A stretch of 58,886 bases of DNA from Euryarchaeota archaeon. GTDB lineage: Archaea > Thermoplasmatota > SW-10-69-26 > JACQPN01. Below the pieces are notes generated by a model. The model saw only the letters and a program-made list of their open reading frames with translations, was not told the origin of the DNA and did no database searches. The stretch is from assembly GCA_016207515.1 (NCBI GenBank), contig JACQPN010000011.1, positions 1-58,886 of the forward strand, given 5' to 3'. Positions 7,470-15,196 of the stretch are shown piece by piece. Position 1 is the stretch's first letter. Every line of letters starts with the position of its first letter. Position numbers and translations under genes: made by a program.

Positions 7470-8875
7470 GCAAGGCATTGAACAACGCCGTCCTTGTCGG
7501 CTCCGTCTTGGCGTCAGTTGGGTTAGTAGGGGCGGGCGCGGCCATCGGAAGCACGCTCCTCGTTCTGGGCGGCGTCGTGGGGGTGCCGGTGTTGCTGGTG
7601 GGGGCCGCCGCAATCCATTATTTGAATGCCTCCCAGCGGGCCGGGGGCCTTGGCCAGGCTCAAGAGCGCCACTTTTCCGCGAAGTGCAAGGACTGGTCTC
7701 ACCGTTTGGATAAGGCCATGGCGCTGGCCAAGAGGGCGGGCGTGCCATCCGCTGACCTGGAGTTTCTGGTGGAGAGGGGAAAAGCCACGTTTGCGCCCCA
7801 CGCTATTCTTGGCGTGGATGAGAACGGCGCCAGTCTGTCAAAGACTTCAGCGCTTCCACGCGGACCCTGGATCCATCGGACGGACGCGGCATTGGATATT
7901 TTGTTGGAGGAGGCCGGAGAGGTCGCCGCTGCGGCGTTGAACGAGCGACTTCGCGACCTTGGAAACCGCATGCCGCCGGAGATTCCGCGTTTTGGGTCCC
8001 TGCCCCGGGGAGACTTGACCACCGTCTGCCAGGCATATCTGACAGAGTTCGAAAAGTCGGCGATCCACGTTCGAGGATTGATGCAAGGCGTTGAAAAAGA
8101 CATTGCCGACGCCGAAGCCGAGGGACATGATGTCGCGGATGCATGGAGTTCATTCAGGACCGCGAAGAAACTGTGGGACGAAGCGCAACCAGTGCTCGCG
8201 CTCAGATCCCTTGACGAAGCCAGGAAACACGTGACTGACAAAGTAGGTCCAGAGTTCGAGACCCGACGTCTCCAGCTTGCCTCCGCCCTGAGGCAAGTGG
8301 GAAGCATTGATTTGAAGGGTGTTGCAACGGGAACCGTAAACCTTGGCCTGGAACGCCTTGTCCGTGATGTGGACGCGGTCACGCTGGAGAGGGGAGGTTA
8401 TGCCTCGCTGGAAAAATCTGAACGAAGGCTCGCGGAAGTCTTGCAGGAATTAATGGAGGAGTCTCTAAACAAGGCGCGTCGTGCGCGGGACACCATCATA
8501 GAGTCCCGTGCACTTGGCGAGATTGAAGACCTAGACGGAAAGATCCAGATTCTGGAGACCGCCCCAAAGGTTACGCATCCGTACCAGGAATCGTTTCCTG
8601 GCTGGGTCGAGGCGGCACGTCAAGCCCTTCCTGCGATACAATACTATACCGACCGGGCCGCCTTGGCAAAGGCGTTGCCAAGCCTGTTTAAGGTCATTGA
8701 AGCAAAGCTAAAAACAAATGGAGCGGTGACGGCCGCGGACGTTCCGGTGCGCGACAGGGAAAAGGGCGCGGAGATTCTTGGTTTCTACGCGCAACAGCAC
8801 CCGAAGTCCGTGGTCATTGATGAAATGGGCAATCTAATAAAACTGAAGAAAACGGGGGGCGACGTCCCTGCCTGA
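7466..8875 (+). CDS. membrane-anchored helical protein (two N-terminal spans, long cytoplasmic coil)
   Basis: 469 residues from TTG 7466, which overlaps the previous stop (TTGA) and has GGAG nine nt upstream. Two hydrophobic segments (about residues 7-28 and 33-52) form a hairpin, and the remaining 410 residues are charged and helical, expected in the cytoplasm. The layout suits an anchor that ties cytoplasmic filaments to the membrane, and the second tubulin-like gene follows with a short overlap. That role is inferred from topology and context; no family is recognised. Confidence 0.75.
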   Translation: MSKALNNAVLVGSVLASVGLVGAGAAIGSTLLVLGGVVGVPVLLVGAAAIHYLNASQRAGGLGQAQERHFSAKCKDWSHRLDKAMALAKRAGVPSADLEFLVERGKATFAPHAILGVDENGASLSKTSALPRGPWIHRTDAALDILLEEAGEVAAAALNERLRDLGNRMPPEIPRFGSLPRGDLTTVCQAYLTEFEKSAIHVRGLMQGVEKDIADAEAEGHDVADAWSSFRTAKKLWDEAQPVLALRSLDEARKHVTDKVGPEFETRRLQLASALRQVGSIDLKGVATGTVNLGLERLVRDVDAVTLERGGYASLEKSERRLAEVLQELMEESLNKARRARDTIIESRALGEIEDLDGKIQILETAPKVTHPYQESFPGWVEAARQALPAIQYYTDRAALAKALPSLFKVIEAKLKTNGAVTAADVPVRDREKGAEILGFYAQQHPKSVVIDEMGNLIKLKKTGGDVPA

Positions 8876-10106
8876 AGCCGGCCGAAAGAAGAAAACCCTC
8901 TGGAGCATCGTGGGAGCCGGCGAGGCCGGTTGTCGCGTCGCCAGTCAATATTTTGCAACACATCCTAATCCGGCCGTCGGCGATCGCGTACTGTTGTTGA
9001 ACAGTGCAGAATCCGACATAAGTACACTTCACGAAGTTCTCGAAGCCGACTTGCGAGGTGAGCAAGGCAAGGAACGCTTGGACATTGTAATGCGTCAATC
9101 ACACCCCTTTGGTGACGCCTCGGGGACAGGAAACAATCCGCTAAAAGGCGAACAGTACTTGGACGAGGGCTGGGATGAGGTTTCGCGTTTCATCGAAGGA
9201 AGTTTGGGAGGGAGTGCGGATGTCATGGTACACGTCCTTGGGGTCGGCGGTGGCACAGGATGTGGAAGCGTACCACCTATGATCTACAAACTTCGCCACG
9301 GCCAAGCAAAGGCCGTCTCGAAGGACGTTTACCAATTCGCGATGGCGATGTGGCCCGCGAAGTACGAAGGCGAGCAGCGGCTCACCAATGCGGCTCTTGG
9401 GCTGTCAAGGTTGTTGCGGTTTGGACCTCGGGACGAACTTAACGCCAATTTTGTTTTGCTTCTCGGAAACCACGAACTTGAGGCCCTGGCCCGGAAGAAG
9501 GACATCCAACGCGGTGGGAATTTCCGTGAAATGAACAAGATTGCCGTTGAAACGTTGAACGCGCTAATCAGTCCAGGGCAGAAATCTTCCGAGATCATCG
9601 ACGCGAGTGATTACGCCCGCGAGTCCGTCTTCCATGAGATTCTTCATTTTACTGCCGGCGTTGCTTGGGAAGTCCCGTCAATCATAAACCTGGATCAGGG
9701 GATCAACGAAGCGCTCGAATCGATGCTTCTCCCAATCGATCCGAAGACGAGCCTCGCCGCCTACTTGATCGTGCAGGTGCCCCCTGACGAATATGATGCG
9801 CCGGAATTCAGTTCTGCCGAGGTTGGTAGCACCTTCGAGGCGTGGCTATCGACAAATGGATTCGACATCCCCGTACGGTACAACAGCGTGGTTCCGAATC
9901 CCTCGCTACGCGGAACATACCATGTGATCCTGGTTCTTGGAGGGTTCAACCTCGAGCCCCTCATCAAACCGGTCGAGCCGCTGATGAAGAAAGAGATCCG
10001 CCGCCTTAAGAAGGCCTTTAGGTCGGACGACGACACATCTACCCGCTACGAAAAGATTTGGAAAAACCTTCTCGAGTATTCGGAGGCGAGCAATGCGAAG
10101 AAATAG
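8868..10106 (+). CDS. tubulin/FtsZ-superfamily protein 2, probable CTG start
   Basis: 412 residues if read from CTG 8868. The T1 region is LWSIVGAGEAGCRVA and the T4 signature GVGGGTGCGS is at about 125-134. T7 is IINLDQGI near 272-279, where the first Asp of NxDxxD is kept but the second position is Ile. The only ordinary start, GTG 8910, would remove the first beta strand before the T1 loop, and an in-frame stop at 8844 leaves no other ATG, GTG or TTG. A G-rich site at 8854-8859 is well placed for CTG 8868. The lost T7 acid suggests a subunit that binds GTP but does not stimulate hydrolysis by its neighbour. Confidence 0.85.
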   Translation: MPEAGRKKKTLWSIVGAGEAGCRVASQYFATHPNPAVGDRVLLLNSAESDISTLHEVLEADLRGEQGKERLDIVMRQSHPFGDASGTGNNPLKGEQYLDEGWDEVSRFIEGSLGGSADVMVHVLGVGGGTGCGSVPPMIYKLRHGQAKAVSKDVYQFAMAMWPAKYEGEQRLTNAALGLSRLLRFGPRDELNANFVLLLGNHELEALARKKDIQRGGNFREMNKIAVETLNALISPGQKSSEIIDASDYARESVFHEILHFTAGVAWEVPSIINLDQGINEALESMLLPIDPKTSLAAYLIVQVPPDEYDAPEFSSAEVGSTFEAWLSTNGFDIPVRYNSVVPNPSLRGTYHVILVLGGFNLEPLIKPVEPLMKKEIRRLKKAFRSDDDTSTRYEKIWKNLLEYSEASNAKK

Positions 10107-11931
10107 GCACATTTCGTTCGTTATTGTCGTTCTGATAGTTTCGCCCCTCTGGATTGCCACGCCAATAAGTGCGGAGGAAACATGCCATGAGTTGAAGACG
10201 ACCTCAGCCCCAGCAACGCAGCCGCAAAAAACTGGAACGTGGCAGGAATGCAATCACGAATCGGGCCCGGGCGGGCGATTGAAAGTCGAGTGGGTGGATG
10301 GATTCGTTCCAATGAGGATCACCCTCGTCTCTTTGGACGGTCAAGTTCAGCTTACCCAACGGGTAGAACCTAATCTCACAGTTGCGTCAATTTCTTGGGA
10401 AGCCGTCAACGAGAAATTCCACCTTGAGGCGGAGAAGGCACGCAGCGCAAATGCGTCCAGGTTTGACGTCAGAATCCGCGTAGAGACGACCACGCCCGAA
10501 ATCGTTGGATTCCTACACTTGCGAACCGACTGGGTCCTTGCTCCAAATGTTGCTCTCGACCCGTTAGGCCAAGCAGTCGCTTGGTTTGAAAAACAATTCG
10601 GTCAGAATTGGGTCGTCGTAATCCTGGTTGCCGCCGCAATTGCGGTTGCATTAGGCGTACTTTTGTCTAAAAAATCACACAATGACCCGGTGGAACGACT
10701 TGGCTCCGGAAACGCTTCACATGGAGCGGCTCCTGCCTCCGAACGAACCGCCCCGAAAGTTGCAACCATCGCCGAGCAGGACCGGGCACCAGTGGTTCCG
10801 ACCGGACTTTCCGATTCCCCAGAATGGCACCAAGTGCACGTTGAGTTGGACCCGCCTACGAACAATCAGAGGCACGCAGAAGCCCTGCGCGGATTGAACA
10901 TTTTCTTTGATGATCGCAAACTGTCTAGAAGCCCAGAAGGCATATTCCAATTGACGGTGCCCGGCGACGGCACGTTTGCAAGGCTTGCTCGAGATGAATC
11001 GCTCGACGAGCGCTTCCAGACGGACAGCCAAGCGTTTGAGATTGGTAGAGCGAGGGTAGAGGACGGGGCCTTCTTTCTCACCCTGGTTCCACAGAAGCAC
11101 GCATTCGTTCTTTTGGCCCACGAACAGGGGACGTCCCGGCCCCTTGCGGATCTCAATTTCCGGATCCAGCCTGCCTATGGACAGAGCGTTACCAAATCGA
11201 CCGGTCGCGACGGAACGGCTGGGTTCCAGGCTACCGAAGGACACGTCTCCATCTCGTTGGTTGAGACTGGCGCGCTGCACATGGCCCCGGTTGAGATGGA
11301 GCTCGAATCGCCCAAGAACCAAATCATTGTAGTGGAAATCGGCATCAAGGCCAGCGGCATCAGGGCGCCCGCAGCGATCGAGATTCGGCCGCCGGCGAGC
11401 CTAGGCGGCAAACCGCTTTTGGCACAAGTAAGCACAATTGCGCTCCAGACTTATGCAGGGGCGTGGCACGATCTTTGGAACCGACCTGATTTCCATACGG
11501 GGAAATCGCCGGCGTCTACATCGACCCTGCCGAAGGATGTAAATGACGCAATTGAGGATATGTGCGACGCGATTGACGAACTCTTCCGGGAAAAGCAGGT
11601 GCAAGCACATCTCGCCGGCCCGATGAATGCGGCGTGGGCGCGGCCCTTCGCCTGGGCCCGGAATCCACTTCCCAATGAAATGCGCGAAGACGTCGCATTA
11701 GCCGAAGTCGAAGCGTTGCGCGCTTCCGTAGATGCTCGCTTGACACAACAAGCCAAGTCGCTTGTGATTCGTCCCGGGATTCGTCTCTTGAGCCTAAGCG
11801 ATCATTTGATTCGCCGCGTCAGGGAGGAACAGAAGGGATTACCTTTTGTTCTTGCGGCGGATCTCGTCCTGCGAATCACGGACTTATTCTTGACGGACCC
11901 GACCCTGGCAAAGGAATGGTCTAAAGGTTAG
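10093..11931 (+). CDS. receptor-like protein: signal peptide, short ectodomain, one span, large cytoplasmic part
   Basis: 612 residues from ATG 10093, overlapping tubulin 2 by 14 nt. There is a signal peptide (1-27), a Cys-containing ectodomain (about 28-170), a single span (about 173-191), a Pro/Ser/Ala linker and a cytoplasmic region that starts with beta-rich, carboxypeptidase-regulatory or Ig-like segments (about 250-440) and ends helical. This topology would carry a signal or force across the membrane to the tubulin-like proteins. It is the last gene of the operon, and its TAG overlaps the stop of the opposing operon. The family is not recognised. Confidence 0.75.
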   Translation: MRRNRHISFVIVVLIVSPLWIATPISAEETCHELKTTSAPATQPQKTGTWQECNHESGPGGRLKVEWVDGFVPMRITLVSLDGQVQLTQRVEPNLTVASISWEAVNEKFHLEAEKARSANASRFDVRIRVETTTPEIVGFLHLRTDWVLAPNVALDPLGQAVAWFEKQFGQNWVVVILVAAAIAVALGVLLSKKSHNDPVERLGSGNASHGAAPASERTAPKVATIAEQDRAPVVPTGLSDSPEWHQVHVELDPPTNNQRHAEALRGLNIFFDDRKLSRSPEGIFQLTVPGDGTFARLARDESLDERFQTDSQAFEIGRARVEDGAFFLTLVPQKHAFVLLAHEQGTSRPLADLNFRIQPAYGQSVTKSTGRDGTAGFQATEGHVSISLVETGALHMAPVEMELESPKNQIIVVEIGIKASGIRAPAAIEIRPPASLGGKPLLAQVSTIALQTYAGAWHDLWNRPDFHTGKSPASTSTLPKDVNDAIEDMCDAIDELFREKQVQAHLAGPMNAAWARPFAWARNPLPNEMREDVALAEVEALRASVDARLTQQAKSLVIRPGIRLLSLSDHLIRRVREEQKGLPFVLAADLVLRITDLFLTDPTLAKEWSKG

Positions 11932-14285
11932 CCAAGTACATCGGACCCAAGGTCGACGTCCGCAAGATCCCGCGCGTACGACCGGAGGGTCCGTGTCGCG
12001 AGTCCCACGAGTCCAAGGCCGACGAGAGCATCCACGGCCGCGCCCGCAACGAGAGCGTTTCTCGCGCTTGCAAGAGAGAGGTCTGCCTCGGTTGAACCTG
12101 CCTCGACTCGCTTGGCAAGGGGTCCAAGAGAAGCAAACGTTTCCTTAGAACGCGCGGCGTCATGTTTGGTTTCCGCTGCAAGGCGCTCCAATGTCACCCA
12201 GTGGAAGGGATTCGGATCCAGTCCAACCCGTGGACCTAGTTTGAACCCGATTTCCGTGCGTGTCGGTGTCGAAAAAAGGTTTGAGAGGGAGGCCAGACCG
12301 TCGCTGTATTTTCGCGAAATCGTCGCGTCCAACTCTTCGGTCTTGTTTGCAATTGAGGCTGACAGATCGGCGTCGCCCAAGATTTGTGCGCCAGAGCCTA
12401 AGCTTGAAAGACGGTCAAGGGTGTCAGGCGTTGCCCCCAACGCAAGGGTGGCGTTTGCTTCCTTGGAGAGCGCGTCAAGCAACCGGGCCCGGATTGTCAG
12501 GCTCGCGTTTCGGACCTCAAGCAAGGCAGAGTGATTCCCCTCGGTGAAGTCCCGTGCGGCCCTAAACTCGATGGCGGCGGTCAATAGCGTATCAGTACCG
12601 CCGACAACAGACCTCGATTCGACGTCAATCAGAGTTGGAACTGCTTGAATCAACTTTCGTGCTGCTTCCAAATCCTGACGGCTCAAAGAACAACCGTCGC
12701 TTGATAGTCTCTCAAGCAGGGAACCGGCCTCTCCGCTGGCTGGAAGCTTGAGCTCCACCAGTTGTCCAATGATGTTCTCCACGTTCGACAGTTTCATGGA
12801 GGCGTGCACGATGGTCGTCTGCGCGGACAGGCCGGACCGTTGCTTTCCGCCTGGAATCATTTGGATTTCCCACGCAAAATCACAGCCTGGCGTTGCGCCC
12901 GGCGATGTATCGAGATTTAGGCTGACGGATGTTGAACCTCCTGCGGGGACGGTTACCGTCGTGGGGACCGCCGCCATGGCGATACGGGTTGAGCTGAACT
13001 TGGGGGCAACTTGAACGGTCACTGGAACGTCGGCGTATCCCAAACTCTCTGAGATTTGGATCGACCGGACGGCGGACTCTCCGATTACGAGCTCACCGAA
13101 CGAGGGTTGGTCGTCCATTTGTAGGGATGCCGCGAATGATACGGCGTACGAAAGGGTTGTGGCCCTCAAGAGCGGGGGGCCCGCCGAAGTCGCAGGCGTG
13201 GGAACGAAGTTGAACGCGCCCTCGCCGTGACTCGCGGGGATCAATAGTCTGCCGGCAACCACATGGGGCCCCGTGTTCGCGTTCAGCGTCACGCCGCCGG
13301 CGTCCCCATTGATTCTAACGCCCGTGTCTGATGGATTCGTGAGGCTAACAAGGCCGCTCCAATCCTGCTCGCCCCAGTTGGTCATGGAAATCTCCACGGG
13401 GGTTTCGTACATTAGGTCTTCAGTTTTCTTCTTGTCGAACAGAAAACCCGTCTCTGAGGCATTTATTTCGAGCTCTACGCGCGGCGGGATGATGGGATCA
13501 AAAGTGATTGAAACCAGGCTGAAACCGCGCGCCGATTGGTCGAACGTGGCTGTGCATTCAATCAACACGCCGCGAAATTGTTTTGGGTCAATCTCCGGTG
13601 GCACGAAAACAGAAATCGCGCCAATGTTTTGAGTAGTTCCAGCGCCAACGGTGGTCCGAGTGATCTCAATGGTTGGCTTCCAGCTGATTCCCGTGGCTCG
13701 GCCGCCGCAATTGCTCGAACTTCCCCCGGTCACATTCACGCCCTTCCAGCTTTTGGTCTCCGTCGCCCTCAAGGTGTATGAATAGGTTGTTCCCAATTCC
13801 GCGTCTTTGATATTGATTCCGGCCGATGAACGTCCGGTCGAGTCAACCACCACCGTGACAAGCTCCGTAGGATGTATTACAGTGAGCGTTGTGCTCGCAG
13901 CCGCTCCAGAAAAGAATCGGACGCCGGTTGCGTTGGCGATGCTGTAGGTGGCGAAGACGGTGATCACCCTGTTCTCCGGCGCGGAATTCGATATGATGAT
14001 TCTAGGGGAGACCTGGGCCGTGGCCCCAGGCGTCAGGATTTGGTCAAATCGCGACGGACCCAAAGAGTTCACGTAGACGTCGCTCGTTGTTAGGTTGCCG
14101 TTCACGGTGATATTGAAAGCGTAATCGTTGCGCACCGAGAATTGGAGGGTGGAGTCGTAGTTAGATGATCTCGGCATGTCAAAAGGGCCGCTGCCGGAAA
14201 ACGACACGGCCGTTGATTGAGCGGATACGCCTTTGATCACGAGATAGATTATGATGACACCTGCTAACCAAGAGACGATTCTCAA
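11928..14285 (-). CDS. large secreted beta-rich protein with C-terminal anchor
   Basis: 785 residues with a signal peptide (about 1-22), several beta-sandwich-like repeats in the first 500 residues (Ser/Thr/Gly-rich, NEW3/CARDB-like in feel), a helical part (about 520-740) and one span near 742-765 before a short charged tail. It is the last of three genes in the kinase operon, overlapping the preceding gene by 4 nt (ATGA-type). Its stop (TAA, 11930-11928) overlaps the stop of the opposing operon. Probably a surface or adhesion component that pairs with the membrane kinase. Confidence 0.75.
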   Translation of the reverse strand: MRIVSWLAGVIIIYLVIKGVSAQSTAVSFSGSGPFDMPRSSNYDSTLQFSVRNDYAFNITVNGNLTTSDVYVNSLGPSRFDQILTPGATAQVSPRIIISNSAPENRVITVFATYSIANATGVRFFSGAAASTTLTVIHPTELVTVVVDSTGRSSAGINIKDAELGTTYSYTLRATETKSWKGVNVTGGSSSNCGGRATGISWKPTIEITRTTVGAGTTQNIGAISVFVPPEIDPKQFRGVLIECTATFDQSARGFSLVSITFDPIIPPRVELEINASETGFLFDKKKTEDLMYETPVEISMTNWGEQDWSGLVSLTNPSDTGVRINGDAGGVTLNANTGPHVVAGRLLIPASHGEGAFNFVPTPATSAGPPLLRATTLSYAVSFAASLQMDDQPSFGELVIGESAVRSIQISESLGYADVPVTVQVAPKFSSTRIAMAAVPTTVTVPAGGSTSVSLNLDTSPGATPGCDFAWEIQMIPGGKQRSGLSAQTTIVHASMKLSNVENIIGQLVELKLPASGEAGSLLERLSSDGCSLSRQDLEAARKLIQAVPTLIDVESRSVVGGTDTLLTAAIEFRAARDFTEGNHSALLEVRNASLTIRARLLDALSKEANATLALGATPDTLDRLSSLGSGAQILGDADLSASIANKTEELDATISRKYSDGLASLSNLFSTPTRTEIGFKLGPRVGLDPNPFHWVTLERLAAETKHDAARSKETFASLGPLAKRVEAGSTEADLSLASARNALVAGAAVDALVGLGLVGLATRTLRSYARDLADVDLGSDVLG

Positions 14286-15196
14286 AGATAGACGCCTCCG
14301 TTTGCGATCTCCACTTCCCGCACGTCGCGCTCTAACGCACGCAGCGGCAACCTAATAAGCCAAGCAAGCGACGCCGCCGCACTTGCCATGACGCCCGCGG
14401 CTTCGAGTACGGCCAGGGTTGCCCTTGATTGAGATACTCGCAGGCTCGCGCTTGCGTCATCGATGAGGCTGACACGCGCCTGGTCCCCGTGTGATTCCAT
14501 CAGGTTTCGATCGATATTCAGGGCCTGAGCGATTTCTTGCGTTTCGCCAAGGTAGAAGATCATGGCGACTGGGTCCAAAAGCCCGTCGCTGGTTTCCCTT
14601 GAACGTTCGAGATCTCTCGCGACCCTACCCGCGTCTGTTGACCACGCACTTTCTTCGGCGTCGAGCCACAATGTGATACGCGCCTCCCCGCCGGCCCGCC
14701 CAACGACATGATATAAGTCTCTGACTTCCCGCAAGATCGCGATTCTTGGAAGCGTTGCTTGGGTGTCCAGGGCTTTGGCTTCGAGAGCCTTCCCCACCGT
14801 GCCTGCGGACGCGAAAATCGTGGGTTGGGCCAGCCTCCCTGCGCCGCCCTCCAGCCGGACGGATTGGTTCATTGCCAGCGAAAGTCGGTCTGCGGCTTGG
14901 TGAGGATCTGACGTGTCTGACGAGATGACCAATTCCAGAAAATTACAGGTCTCGCGTAAGTCTGGCACCGCCTCAAGTTGCAATCGTGGAATTACGTTCG
15001 CCCAGAAGGTTTCAAGCGATCGTTCAGGATAGGATCGGACGCGGTCCCTCTGTCCCACCCACCACTCGAGCGCCTGCGTGGAGTCCGCGCAATCCGGTTC
15101 CGGCGCCTGCGCGCGGCTGGGAGAAACCCCGAAAAGGATGATCAGAAACGCCGCAGCGATCCAGACCCTGCGACCCGATCTTCGACGCGTGGTCAT
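14282..15196 (-). CDS. secreted helical protein with C-terminal membrane span
   Basis: 304 residues with a twin-Arg-rich N-terminus and signal peptide (about 1-29), a mainly helical ectodomain and a hydrophobic segment at about 262-285 followed by a charged tail. It overlaps both neighbours by 4 nt: the kinase gene upstream and the large surface protein downstream. No family is recognised. Similar topology to its downstream neighbour suggests that the two form a complex outside the membrane. Confidence 0.7.
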   Translation of the reverse strand: MTTRRRSGRRVWIAAAFLIILFGVSPSRAQAPEPDCADSTQALEWWVGQRDRVRSYPERSLETFWANVIPRLQLEAVPDLRETCNFLELVISSDTSDPHQAADRLSLAMNQSVRLEGGAGRLAQPTIFASAGTVGKALEAKALDTQATLPRIAILREVRDLYHVVGRAGGEARITLWLDAEESAWSTDAGRVARDLERSRETSDGLLDPVAMIFYLGETQEIAQALNIDRNLMESHGDQARVSLIDDASASLRVSQSRATLAVLEAAGVMASAAASLAWLIRLPLRALERDVREVEIANGGVYL

